DNA of 64,000 bases from JAAYDS01 sp012729155 (GCA_036774405.1 DAIPBO010000014.1:1-64000), one strand, 5' to 3'; positions 52,584 to 61,288 are shown, counted from the stretch's first letter. Numbers and translations are program-made. The notes: a model not told the origin generated them from the sequence alone.

Positions 52584-52733
52584 GTGAGCCGAGATCTGAT
52601 CGTCAGCCTGGTTGTGGTAGGCCTGCTGGCCTTTGTCTTGCTTGTGATGCCCAGGCTTGGCTTGCCCACCTGAATGAGCGCCGGCTGCGGTCGGGACGAC
52701 CGCAAAGAGGATCGACAAGAGGGCGACGAGTAA
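52584..52733 (+). CDS. Small membrane peptide, candidate selenoprotein (Sec30)
   Basis: Read through one TGA (52671-52673) it gives 49 residues. GTG 52584 has AGGAG eight bases upstream. One membrane helix (IVSLVVVGLLAFVLLVMPRL, about 6-25) is followed by GLPT, TGA at residue 30, MSAGCG, and a charged tail RDDRKEDRQEGDE, ending in TAA. Sec30 and Cys35 form a UxxxxC pair near the membrane. A strong SECIS-like hairpin follows (52686-52704). I do not know the family; without read-through the peptide would be 29 residues with no functional head. It is the last gene of the trx operon, as nfo has its own promoter. Confidence 0.7.
52686..52704 (+). promoter_or_regulatory. Candidate SECIS hairpin of the small membrane peptide
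   Basis: Perfect 7-bp stem TGCGGTC / GACCGCA with loop GGGAC. Loop begins 20 nt after the UGA (52671-52673) with G in the first two places. Confidence 0.65.
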
Positions 52734-52747
52734 GCATAGCGCCACTT

Positions 52748-52776
52748 TTGACGCACCTCTGTGGCGACCCTAGAAT
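52748..52776 (+). promoter_or_regulatory. sigma70-type promoter of nfo
   Basis: TTGACG (52748-52753), 17-nt spacer, TAGAAT (52771-52776), 19 nt before ATG 52796. It separates nfo from the redox operon. Confidence 0.75.
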
Positions 52777-52795
52777 GCCCCAGAGGGGAGGATGA

Positions 52796-53671
52796 ATGAC
52801 GCGATCGGCACCGCGCCTAGGGGCGCACATGTCCATCTCTGGGGGGCCGGCTAACGCCCTCTATCGCGGCGCGTCCATCTCTTGTGACGCGATCCAGATG
52901 TTCGTGGGCAGCCCCAACCGCTGGCGCAGCAAGGCCCTGACCGACCAGGACGTCGAGGCCTTTGAGCAGGCGCTAGAGTTGACAGGCATCCAGCCCATTG
53001 TGGCCCACAGTGCCTATCTCATCAATCTGGGCTCACCTGATGATGCCCTCTTTGAGCGCTCGCTCGGCTTGCTGGTCGACGAGCTGGAACGTTGCGCCCG
53101 GTTGGGTATCGTCGACCACGTGCTGCACCCCGGGGCGCATATGGGGGCTGGCGAAGAGGCGGGCCTCCAGCGCATCGCTACAGGCTTGAGCCTGGCCCTC
53201 GAGCGTACCGCTGATAAGAAAGTGCGCATTCTGCTCGAGACCACCGCTGGCATGGGCTCGCATCTGGGCTATCGCTTTGAACATCTCGCCTGGCTGATCG
53301 AGCGTGTCGGGGGCGATGAGCGCCTGGGCGTATGCCTCGACACCGCCCATGTTCTGGCCGCTGGCTATGATCTGCGCACGGCCCCTGCTTATGAGCAGAT
53401 GTGGACCTCATTCCACGATACTATCGGCCTTGATCAGTTGCACTGCATACACCTCAATGACTCGCTCAAGGCCCTCGACAGTCGCGTCGACCGGCACACC
53501 TGGATTGGCCAGGGCGAGGTCGGCCTTGAGGCGTTTGCGCTGCTGGTCAATGACCGCCGCTTGACCCGTGTGCCTATGCTGCTCGAGACGCCCAAGGGCG
53601 AGGATCTGCGTGAGGATGTGGAAGCGCTGGCGCTATTGCGCAGCCTTGTCTGCCATGTTGACCCCGACTGA
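52796..53671 (+). CDS. nfo: Endonuclease IV (deoxyribonuclease IV)
   Basis: 291 residues. Metal-site motifs are in place: LGAHMSISGG at the start, IVAHSAYLINLGSP, VLHPGAHMGAGEE, RILLETTAGMGSHLG, LGVCLDTAHVLAAG, and LHCIHLNDSLKALDSRVDRH, then LETPKGEDLREDV. The enzyme cleaves DNA 5' to abasic sites using three metal ions. ATG 52796 with GGGGAGG upstream. Followed 13 nt later by a cupin gene. Confidence 0.97.
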   Translation: MTRSAPRLGAHMSISGGPANALYRGASISCDAIQMFVGSPNRWRSKALTDQDVEAFEQALELTGIQPIVAHSAYLINLGSPDDALFERSLGLLVDELERCARLGIVDHVLHPGAHMGAGEEAGLQRIATGLSLALERTADKKVRILLETTAGMGSHLGYRFEHLAWLIERVGGDERLGVCLDTAHVLAAGYDLRTAPAYEQMWTSFHDTIGLDQLHCIHLNDSLKALDSRVDRHTWIGQGEVGLEAFALLVNDRRLTRVPMLLETPKGEDLREDVEALALLRSLVCHVDPD

Positions 53672-53684
53672 TTGGAGGATCGCG

Positions 53685-54035
53685 ATGAAGGCCTTTCACT
53701 ATACCGAGATCGAAGCGCAGCCCACCGAGGGGGCCCCTGGAGCGAGCATTCGTTGGGCCATCGGCAAAAACGTGGGTGCGCCCAACTTTGTCACGCGGGT
53801 GATCGAGATCGAGCCCGGTGGCGCTACGCCTTATCATCAACATCCCTGGGAGCACGAGGTTTTTGTGCTCGACGGCGCTGGTGTCGTCAAGACCGTCGAC
53901 GGCGAGACCCCCATCAGCCCGCGGATGTGCGTGTATGTCTCGCCCGATGAGGAGCACCAATTCCGCAATACTGGCGATCAGGTGTTGCGCTTCCTGTGTA
54001 TCATTCCCTTTGCCCCCTGGTATCAGGGCGATTAG
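53685..54035 (+). CDS. Cupin-domain protein
   Basis: 116 residues with one cupin barrel: GGATPYHQHPWEHEVFVLDG is the first metal motif (His, His, Glu, His), and PDEEHQFRNTGDQVLRFLCI the second. The start of the protein FHYTEIEAQPTEGAPGASIR precedes it. Small cupins bind a metal and act as dioxygenase-like or storage proteins; function not readable. ATG 53685 follows TTGGAGG. Confidence 0.9.
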   Translation: MKAFHYTEIEAQPTEGAPGASIRWAIGKNVGAPNFVTRVIEIEPGGATPYHQHPWEHEVFVLDGAGVVKTVDGETPISPRMCVYVSPDEEHQFRNTGDQVLRFLCIIPFAPWYQGD

Positions 54036-54070
54036 CCCCAACCGCTGTACGGGGCAAGGGAGGGGCGGCG

Positions 54071-55099
54071 ATGCACGAGGCACTATTCTACGAGCGACTG
54101 TCTGATGGGCGGGCGCGTTGTCAGCTCTGTGCCCATGGCTGTGTCGTTGGGCTAGGGCAGCGAGGCATCTGCGGTGTGCGCATCAACCAGGCGGGGGTGT
54201 TGCACACGCTGGTCTATGGCCAGCTCGTAGCCGAAGCGGTGGACCCCATTGAGAAAAAGCCGCTCTTTCACTTTTTCCCCGGCAGCGGGGCTCTGTCTAT
54301 CGCCACGCTGGGCTGCAACCTCGCCTGCGATTTCTGTCAGAACGCGGACATCTCACAGGCGCCACGCAAAGGCCGGCCTATCGCCGGGCGGTATGCGCCG
54401 CCCGAGGCGGTGGTGCAGGTCGCTCTGCGCACCGCCAGCCGCAGCATCGCCTATACCTACACTGAGCCGACAGTCTATGCCGAGTATGCCCTTGATGTGG
54501 CCCGCCTGGCGCGCTCTGAGGGTATCGCCAGTGTCTGGGTGACCAACGGCTTTATGTCGCCGCAACTGCTCGAGGTGGCGCTCAACGATCCCGTCGGGCC
54601 GCTGATCGATGCCGCGAATGTGGATCTCAAAGCGTTCACCGACGCGTTCTATCGTCAGCATTGCGGCGCCCGCCTACGGCCGGTGCTCGACAATCTGGTG
54701 CGCCTCAAGCGGGGCGGGGTCTGGATCGAAGTGACCACGCTGGTCATTCCCGGGCTCAACGATGGCGACGACGAGCTGCAGGGCATCGCCGCGTTTGTCT
54801 GTAATGAGTTGGGGGCCGACACGCCCTGGCATGTGAGCCGTTTTCACCCCACCTACCGTCTCACCGATCGGCCGCCCACGCCAGCTGAGACAGTGCTACG
54901 CGCGCGCGAGATCGGGTTGGCGGCGGGCCTATCGTACGTCTATGTGGGCAATATACCCTGGGCCGATGGCGAGAGCACCCACTGCCCGAGCTGTCGTGCT
55001 GCGGTGATCCGACGTCAGGGGTTTAGCGTGGTCAGCGACGAGGCACCTGGGGGCGTCTGTCAGCACTGTGGCGCGCGCCTGGCTGGCGTGTTTGTCTAG
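54071..55099 (+). CDS. amrS: AmrS-like radical SAM protein (AmmeMemoRadiSam system)
   Basis: 342 residues. An N-terminal Cys cluster (Cys17, Cys20, Cys24, Cys34) precedes the radical SAM motif LGCNLACDFCQNADISQ, with Cys82, Cys86 and Cys89 binding the 4Fe-4S cluster. A C-terminal zinc-like set (CPSCRAAV, CQHCGARL) follows. The layout is that of AmrS, annotated in AmmeMemoRadiSam clusters and close to PFL-activases. It could be the activase for the glycyl radical enzyme at 35.6 kb, but it lies far from it and AmrS-type proteins usually serve other roles. ATG 54071 is preceded by GGGAGGGG. Confidence 0.88.
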   Translation: MHEALFYERLSDGRARCQLCAHGCVVGLGQRGICGVRINQAGVLHTLVYGQLVAEAVDPIEKKPLFHFFPGSGALSIATLGCNLACDFCQNADISQAPRKGRPIAGRYAPPEAVVQVALRTASRSIAYTYTEPTVYAEYALDVARLARSEGIASVWVTNGFMSPQLLEVALNDPVGPLIDAANVDLKAFTDAFYRQHCGARLRPVLDNLVRLKRGGVWIEVTTLVIPGLNDGDDELQGIAAFVCNELGADTPWHVSRFHPTYRLTDRPPTPAETVLRAREIGLAAGLSYVYVGNIPWADGESTHCPSCRAAVIRRQGFSVVSDEAPGGVCQHCGARLAGVFV

Positions 55100-55149
55100 G
55101 CTCTGCGTCATAGAATCGAGGCCCATGCCGTAGCAGGGACCTCGATCGG

Positions 55150-56553
55150 TTAGTTACCCAAGAGCGCTCTGGCACGCTCTAGCTGCTCCAGTACAGCAGC
55201 GCGAGATGTGCCTCCACGAACAGCGCGCGCCTCGACTGAACTCTCAAAGCTGAGCGCCTCGCTCAGGTCTGCCTCGAACAATGACGAGATGCCACCATAG
55301 TCGGCCAGAGTGAGCTCGGTCAAGCCGACGCCACGCTCCTCTGCCAGCAGCACGCAGCGCCCCACGATGTGGTGCGCCTCGCGAAAGGGCAACCCTCTGC
55401 GCGTCAAGTAGTCGGCCAGGTCGGTTGCCAGCAGATCATCGCGCAGAGCGGCACTCGTGCGCTCGGGGCACACCTCGAGGGTGGCGACCACGCCCGTCAC
55501 CACAGGCAAGAGCAGTTGCAGGGTGTCGATGGTGTCGAACAGGGGCTCTTTGTCCTCCTGCAAGTCCTTGTCATAGCTCGAGGGCAAGCCCTTGACCGTC
55601 ACCAGCAGGCGAGTGAGGTTGCCCACCAGGCGGCCCGTTTTGCCGCGCACCAGCTCCATGCTGTCGGGGTTGCGCTTTTGTGGCATGATACTCGATCCCG
55701 TGGTGTACTGCTCGGCCAGCCGCACAAAGCCAAACTCGGCGCTGGCGTAGAGGATGAGGTCTTCTGCCAGCCGGCTCAGATGAGTGCCGAGTATGGCGCC
55801 GGCGCCAAGCAGCTCGAGCACCATGTCACGGTCAGAGACGGCGTCCATGCTGTTCTCAGTCACGCCTGCAAAGCCAAGGTCGGCCGCCAGAGCCGCGCGG
55901 TCGATGCCGTAGGCATTGCCCGCCAGGGCGCCGGCCCCCAGCGGGCAGGCATTGGCGCGTTGACGCACGCCCGCCAACCGCTCGCGATCGCGTTGCAGCA
56001 TCCAGAAAAAGGAGAGCAGCCAATGGGCAAAGCGTACCGGTTGGGCTGGCTGCAGATGGGTGTAGCCGGGCATCAACACATCGATGTGGGCGGCAGCGTG
56101 ATCAATAATCGCTGCCTGCAGGCTTTGCAGGGCTGCATCGAGCGCCGCCACGGCATCGAGCACATACAGGCGCACATCGTTGGCCACCTGGTCATTGCGG
56201 CTGCGGCCGGTGTGCAGCTTGCCCGCCACCGGCCCTACCAGCTCACCCAGGCGCCGCTCGACGGCCGTGTGGATGTCCTCATCACCTGACCTGAGCGCAA
56301 AGGTGCCATCGCTGAACTCGGCCGCTACGTGCTGCAGGCCCTCGACCAGGATGCTCGCCTCATCGTGAGAGATTATGCTGGCGCGGGCCAGGGCTCGCGC
56401 ATAGGCCATGCTACCGCGGATATCGACCTGTGCCAGGCGCGCATCAAAACCGATGGAAGCATTGAACGCCCACATCTGCTCATCGGTGGCGCCGCTGTAG
56501 CGGCCGCCCCACAGCGCGCCAGCACGCCCGCCTGAATCTGTTGCAGCGACCAT
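55150..56553 (-). CDS. argH: Argininosuccinate lyase
   Basis: 467 residues, standard length. ALWGGRYSGATDEQMWAFNA starts the protein; GSSIMPQKRNPDSMEL is the fumarase/lyase signature with the catalytic Ser loop. Splits argininosuccinate to arginine and fumarate. Last gene of the arg operon; ATG one base after the argG stop (TGACATG). Confidence 0.97.
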   Translation of the reverse strand: MVAATDSGGRAGALWGGRYSGATDEQMWAFNASIGFDARLAQVDIRGSMAYARALARASIISHDEASILVEGLQHVAAEFSDGTFALRSGDEDIHTAVERRLGELVGPVAGKLHTGRSRNDQVANDVRLYVLDAVAALDAALQSLQAAIIDHAAAHIDVLMPGYTHLQPAQPVRFAHWLLSFFWMLQRDRERLAGVRQRANACPLGAGALAGNAYGIDRAALAADLGFAGVTENSMDAVSDRDMVLELLGAGAILGTHLSRLAEDLILYASAEFGFVRLAEQYTTGSSIMPQKRNPDSMELVRGKTGRLVGNLTRLLVTVKGLPSSYDKDLQEDKEPLFDTIDTLQLLLPVVTGVVATLEVCPERTSAALRDDLLATDLADYLTRRGLPFREAHHIVGRCVLLAEERGVGLTELTLADYGGISSLFEADLSEALSFESSVEARAVRGGTSRAAVLEQLERARALLGN

Positions 56554-56554
56554 G

Positions 56555-57811
56555 TCAGTCTCGCGGAAAGTCGCGCAGCTCGGCGGGCATGGCGCCCGGC
56601 TTGCCGTTGCCCTCGAGCAGGGCGCGCACCTTCATCGATAGCCCGAACAGGTTGATGAACCCCTCGGCGTCGGCCTGATTGTACACGTCATCCTCGCCAA
56701 AGGTGGCATAGTCTTCACGATAGAGGCTATAGGGCGACTTGCGGCCCACCACACTACAATGCCCTTTGTACAGCTTGATGCGCGAGACGCCGGTGAGGCC
56801 CGCGCACAGCTTGTCGACGGCCGCATCGAGTGCCTCACGTAGCGGTGTGAACCAGCGTCCGTTGTAGACCATCTCGGCATACTTGGCCGACAGCAGGTCT
56901 TTGTAGTGCATCGTCTCGCCGTCCAGCACCAGCGTCTCGAGGCCCTGCAAGGCCTTGTAGAGGATGGTGCCGCCGGGCGTTTCGTACACGCCACGAGATT
57001 TGATGCCCACCAGACGGTTCTCAACCATATCGGCGCGCCCCACGCCATGTCTGCTGCCCAGAGCGTTCAGGGTGTTGACCAACTCGATGGGCCCCAGGGC
57101 CACGCCATTTACCTTGACGGGCACGCCTTGCTCGAACGCGATGGTGACATACTCGGGCTCATCGGGGGCCGCTTCTGGCGAGACCGTCAAAGTGAACATG
57201 GCCTCCTCGGGCTCCTGCCACGGATCCTCGAGGATGCCGCCCTCATGGCTCATATGCCAGATGTTGCGGTCGCGGCTATAGATCGATTTAGTGGTCGAGC
57301 GCACGGGGATGTTTCGTGCGGCGCAATAGGCCAGGGCATCCTCGCGTGAGCGGATCTCCCATTCTCGCCACGGGGCGATGACTGTGAGCTTGGGATTGAG
57401 CGCCTTGAAGGTTAGCTCAAAGCGCACCTGATCGTTGCCCTTGCCCGTGCAGCCGTGGGCCACGGCATCGGCGCCCTCGAGCTCGGCGATCTCAACCATG
57501 CGCTTGGCGATGAGCGGGCGCGCGAACGACGTGCCCAGGAGATATTCGCGCTCGTATACAGCGCCGGCCTTGAGCGTGGGCCAGATATAATCGGTGATGA
57601 ATTCGGCCCGCAGGTCCTCGATATAGATCTTGCTGGCGCCCGTCGCCTTGGCCTTGGCCTCCAGGCCGTCGAGTTCTTCCTCCTGGCCGAGATCGGCCGT
57701 CATGCAAATGACCTCGCAGCCATAGTTCTCGATCAGCCATGAGACAATGCATGATGTGTCGAGGCCGCCAGAATAGGCCAGCACGCACTTGTTCACCTTA
57801 CCCTTGGGCAT
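56555..57811 (-). CDS. argG: Argininosuccinate synthase
   Basis: 418 residues. KCVLAYSGGLDTSCIVSWL is the N-terminal ATP-binding PP-loop; AVAHGCTGKGNDQVRFEL and YSRDRNIWHMSHEGGILEDP are the citrulline and aspartate sites. Makes argininosuccinate from citrulline and aspartate. The gene start overlaps the end of the acetyltransferase gene by 14 nt (57798-57811), so the two are coupled. Confidence 0.97.
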   Translation of the reverse strand: MPKGKVNKCVLAYSGGLDTSCIVSWLIENYGCEVICMTADLGQEEELDGLEAKAKATGASKIYIEDLRAEFITDYIWPTLKAGAVYEREYLLGTSFARPLIAKRMVEIAELEGADAVAHGCTGKGNDQVRFELTFKALNPKLTVIAPWREWEIRSREDALAYCAARNIPVRSTTKSIYSRDRNIWHMSHEGGILEDPWQEPEEAMFTLTVSPEAAPDEPEYVTIAFEQGVPVKVNGVALGPIELVNTLNALGSRHGVGRADMVENRLVGIKSRGVYETPGGTILYKALQGLETLVLDGETMHYKDLLSAKYAEMVYNGRWFTPLREALDAAVDKLCAGLTGVSRIKLYKGHCSVVGRKSPYSLYREDYATFGEDDVYNQADAEGFINLFGLSMKVRALLEGNGKPGAMPAELRDFPRD

Positions 57812-58277
57812 GTTCGCTCTCCTTCACCAGTTCGAGTCGCATCGCGACTTCGTCGCAATCGGGATACTTGGGGCAATTGAGACAGTCGCCCCAGATCTTG
57901 TGGGGCAGCGTTTCGTGTGCTACACGGTAAAAGCCAAACCGCTCGAAAAAGTCGGGCCGATACGTGAGCGTGAATACGCCTGGCAAGCCCAGGTCGGTGG
58001 CGCGTTGCAGCAGGCTCTCGACGATGCTGCGGCCTACGCCTACGCCCTGCCAATCGGCATCGACAGCCACCGAGCGTATCTCGCAAAGGTCATTCCATAC
58101 CACGCTCAAGGCGCCACAGCCGATCACCTCGCTGCCCACCTCGGCTACGACAAACTGCTGAATATGCTGGTAGAACTGGAAATGCGAGCGTGGCAGCATG
58201 ATGCCTTGCGCCGCAAAGCCGTTGATGATGGCGGCCATGCGCGGCACATCCTTCACCGTGGCTGCCCGGATGCTCAT
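57798..58277 (-). CDS. argA: GNAT N-acetyltransferase, short ArgA-type
   Basis: 159 residues. Short NAGS-type GNAT fold: MSIRAATVKDVPRMAAIING, IGCGALSVVWNDLCEIRSVA, VDADWQGVGVGRSIVESLL (acetyl-CoA loop), and FFERFGFYRVAHETLPHKIW. The Cys pair CLNCPKYPDC at the end is typical of these short NAGS proteins. It would acetylate glutamate as the first step of arginine synthesis. ATG 58277 is chosen; ATG 58307, right after argD, is possible. Sits between argD and argG. Confidence 0.85.
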   Translation of the reverse strand: MSIRAATVKDVPRMAAIINGFAAQGIMLPRSHFQFYQHIQQFVVAEVGSEVIGCGALSVVWNDLCEIRSVAVDADWQGVGVGRSIVESLLQRATDLGLPGVFTLTYRPDFFERFGFYRVAHETLPHKIWGDCLNCPKYPDCDEVAMRLELVKESEHAQG

Positions 58278-58308
58278 CTGTGACCCTACGTGTGGGATAG
58301 TGGCCATG

Positions 58309-59505
58309 CTACTGCATCGCCTCGGCAAATGCCTGATCGAGGACTGCAAGAGCCATGTCCACGTCGGCCTCGTCGACCACCAGAGGAGGGATGAGCCGCA
58401 CCACGTTGGGCCCGGCGTTGATCAGCAGTAAACCCTGTCCCAGCGCAGCGTCGAGCACGGGCTTGACGGGCCGATCGCATTGCACTCCCCAGATGAGACC
58501 ACGGCCTCGCACCTCAGTGATGCTGTTGTGACGGGCTTGCAGCTTGAGCAGCCCCGCCTCGAGTCGGGCGCCCATGGCGCGCACGTGTGCCAGGAACTCG
58601 GGGTCAGCGATGCGCCCCACCACCTTGACGCCTGCAGCAGCCACCACAGCGCCACCGGCAAAAGTGCTGGCATGGTCACCCGGGCCGATGACAGCAGCTA
58701 CCTCGTCGGTCAGAAAGGTGACGCCCATTGGTAACCCGCCCGCCACCGGCTTGGCGACGGTCATCAGGTCGGGCGCGACGCCATAAGGTTCGTGGGCCCA
58801 CAGCGTGCCTGTGCGCCCCAGGCCACACTGCACCTCATCAAAGATCAGCAGGGCGCCGATTTCATCGCACAGGGCGCGCAGGCCCTGGATAAAGGCCGGA
58901 TCGGCTGGATTGACGCCGCCCTCGCCCTGCACCGGCTCGACGATGATGGCGCAGGTCTTGTCTGAGGCCAACGCTTTGACCGAGTCGAGGTCGTTGAAGG
59001 CGGCTATGCGTGCGCCCGGCATCAGCGGCACAAACGGGTCTTGATAGTGATCGCGCGGCGTGAGCGCCAGTGCCCCCATGGTGCGGCCGTGAAAGGCGCC
59101 GCTCATGGCGATGAATTCGATGCGGTCGGGTCCGCTGTGCACCTGGGCATACTTGCGTGAGAACTTGATGGCCGCTTCGACCGCCTCGGCGCCCGAATTG
59201 CAGAAGAACACCTTGTCAGCAAAGCTGTGATCTACCAACAGCTTGGCGAGCTGTGACTGCGGGGCCGTCAGGTAGAGGTTCGAGGTGTGAATGACCTTGT
59301 GCGCCTGTTCGGCAATGGCTGAGCAGACCTCTTCATCGCCATAGCCCAGGGCGTTGACGGCGATGCCGCTAACAAAGTCCAGGTAGACCTTGCCCTCGGT
59401 GTCGGTCAGCCGCGTGCCCTGTCCACGATCGAACACAAAGGGCGCACGGGCGTAGGTGTGCAATACGTACTTGTCGTCCCACTCGCGAATCTGTTTAGCG
59501 TCCAT
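58309..59505 (-). CDS. argD: Acetylornithine aminotransferase
   Basis: 398 residues. Class III PLP aminotransferase: FVFDRGQGTRLTDTEGKVYL, SGAEAVEAAIKFSRKYAQVH, GALLIFDEVQCGLGRTG (PLP Asp), and PDLMTVAKPVAGGLPMG (Schiff-base Lys). Converts N-acetylglutamate semialdehyde to N-acetylornithine. Fifteen bases after argB. Confidence 0.95.
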   Translation of the reverse strand: MDAKQIREWDDKYVLHTYARAPFVFDRGQGTRLTDTEGKVYLDFVSGIAVNALGYGDEEVCSAIAEQAHKVIHTSNLYLTAPQSQLAKLLVDHSFADKVFFCNSGAEAVEAAIKFSRKYAQVHSGPDRIEFIAMSGAFHGRTMGALALTPRDHYQDPFVPLMPGARIAAFNDLDSVKALASDKTCAIIVEPVQGEGGVNPADPAFIQGLRALCDEIGALLIFDEVQCGLGRTGTLWAHEPYGVAPDLMTVAKPVAGGLPMGVTFLTDEVAAVIGPGDHASTFAGGAVVAAAGVKVVGRIADPEFLAHVRAMGARLEAGLLKLQARHNSITEVRGRGLIWGVQCDRPVKPVLDAALGQGLLLINAGPNVVRLIPPLVVDEADVDMALAVLDQAFAEAMQ

Positions 59506-59520
59506 CTCTTGCTCCTCGTT

Positions 59521-60276
59521 TCAGGCGATGACGGCGGTGCCGGTGCCGGCGGCCAGGCCGGCGAGGTCAGTGATGCGCACGCGGGCTACACCCGCCAACA
59601 CGGCCTCGAGGGCCGAGCGCACCTTGGGGATCATGCCGCCCGAGATGGCCCCCGAGGCGATGTGTGCCTCGGCCTCGTCGCGGCGCAGCTCGGGCACCAC
59701 CGTGCCGTCGAGCAGCACACCGGGCACATTGGTGAGCATGATCATCTCATCCACGCCCAGCGCACTCGCCACGGCCAGGGCGGCGTGATCGGCGTTCACG
59801 TTGTACTGCTGCCCGTCGCAGCCCAGCGAGATGGGCGATACCACCGGTGTAAAGCCCAGCCGCAGCAGGTCAAGCAGGCATTCGGTGTTCACATACTTGA
59901 TGGCGCCCACACGGCCCAGGTCGCCGGCGCTGTGCTCAAGCTTGACCGCCAGCAGCAGGCCTGCATCTACGCCACTGAGGCCCAGGGCTCGCACGCGCGC
60001 CTGCACCAGATGCGCCACCAGCCGCTTGTTCACACTGCCCGAGAGCACCATCTCGGCGGCCCACAGGCTCTCATCATCGGTCACTCGCAATCCCTCGACA
60101 AAGCGCGGCTCGATGCCCAGCCGCTGCTGCAGCTGCGCGATATCATTGCCGCCCCCATGGACGATCACCAGCCCCCTCTCGCGCGCCAGAGGCGCCACCG
60201 CAGTTGTCAGCGCTTCTATGGGCCCGCCAGGCTGTAGCTCGGCCCCGCCGATCTTGAGCAGTGTCAGTGCTGGCAT
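59521..60276 (-). CDS. argB: Acetylglutamate kinase
   Basis: 251 residues. LLKIGGAELQP and GLVIVHGGGNDIAQLQQRLG hold the ATP/substrate glycines; GVLLDGTVVPEL and GGMIPKVRSALEAVLAGVAR are the Lys and C-terminal binding motifs. The protein is shorter than the arginine-sensitive type and lacks its N-terminal extra helix, so it may be feedback-insensitive (inference), leaving control to the attenuator. ATG one base after argC (TGACATG). Confidence 0.94.
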   Translation of the reverse strand: MPALTLLKIGGAELQPGGPIEALTTAVAPLARERGLVIVHGGGNDIAQLQQRLGIEPRFVEGLRVTDDESLWAAEMVLSGSVNKRLVAHLVQARVRALGLSGVDAGLLLAVKLEHSAGDLGRVGAIKYVNTECLLDLLRLGFTPVVSPISLGCDGQQYNVNADHAALAVASALGVDEMIMLTNVPGVLLDGTVVPELRRDEAEAHIASGAISGGMIPKVRSALEAVLAGVARVRITDLAGLAAGTGTAVIA

Positions 60277-60277
60277 G

Positions 60278-61288
60278 TCAGACCAGCCCTAGCGTCTCAG
60301 GCAGGCCGAACATGACGTTCATGTTTTGCAGTGCCTGCCCAGACGCACCCTTGATCAGGTTGTCGATGGCGGTGATCAGGATCAGCTCGCCCGGCACTCC
60401 CGCTGAGGCCACCGATAGCGCCACGCGGTTGGTGTGAGTGACGTGCGCCAGTGTGGCCAGCGAGCCCTCGGGCAGCACCTGTATGAATGGCTCGCCACCA
60501 TAGGCCTGCTGCCACAGGGCGATGACGTCCGCCGGCCCGCAGGTGGCGGGCACGTCAACATAGATCGATGTCAGGATGCCACGACTTACCGGCAACAGAT
60601 GCGGCGTGAATACGGCCCGCAGTGCGTTCCCACGAAAGGCGGATAGCTCTTGTTCGATCTCAGGCGTGTGGCGGTGCTTGTGCCCCACGTTGTAGGCCGA
60701 TAGGTTTTCGTTGACGCTGCAAAAGTGTGTCGTGGGCGAGGGTTTGGCGCCCGCCCCCGAGACGCCCGACTTGGCATCGATGATCACCTTGTCGCCCAGC
60801 ACCTGGCCGGCTTTGAGCAGCGGCATCAATGCCAGCAGCGGCCCTGTGGGGTAGCACCCCGGATTGGCCACCAGGCTGGCACCGGCGACGTCGGCGCGGT
60901 AGACCTCGGTGAGGCCATACACGGCCTTGGGCAGCAGCTCTGGTGCATGATGCGCCCCGTACCACTGTTCAAAGACTGTCTGGTCTCGCAGGCGGAAATC
61001 GGCCGAGAGGTCAACCACCTTGGCGCCGGCGGCCAGCGCCTGGCGAGCAAAGCCCGCCGACGCACCATGCGGCGTGCATAAGAAGACCACATCCACCTGA
61101 TCGAAGGGCGCAGCAGCGCTGTCGATCAGCTCGACATCATAGGGGCAGGGATAGACCTGGCTAAAGCGCTGCCCGGCATAGCTCTCGCTCGAGGCAAAGA
61201 GCAGCTCAACCTCACCATGCCGCGCAAAGAGCTTGAGCAGCTCAAAACCCGTATATCCCGTAGCGCCCACAACGCCGACCTTGACCAT
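60278..61288 (-). CDS. argC: N-acetyl-gamma-glutamyl-phosphate reductase
   Basis: 336 residues. KVGVVGATGYTGFELLKLF binds NADPH; SLVANPGCYPTGPLLALMPL carries the active-site Cys. Reduces acetylglutamyl phosphate. ATG 61288 has a near-perfect GGGAGGTGATC Shine-Dalgarno; the longer frame to 61492 crosses the leader and terminator and is rejected. First gene of the arg operon (argCBD-argA-argGH), under leader-peptide attenuation (61308-61492). Confidence 0.96.
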   Translation of the reverse strand: MVKVGVVGATGYTGFELLKLFARHGEVELLFASSESYAGQRFSQVYPCPYDVELIDSAAAPFDQVDVVFLCTPHGASAGFARQALAAGAKVVDLSADFRLRDQTVFEQWYGAHHAPELLPKAVYGLTEVYRADVAGASLVANPGCYPTGPLLALMPLLKAGQVLGDKVIIDAKSGVSGAGAKPSPTTHFCSVNENLSAYNVGHKHRHTPEIEQELSAFRGNALRAVFTPHLLPVSRGILTSIYVDVPATCGPADVIALWQQAYGGEPFIQVLPEGSLATLAHVTHTNRVALSVASAGVPGELILITAIDNLIKGASGQALQNMNVMFGLPETLGLV

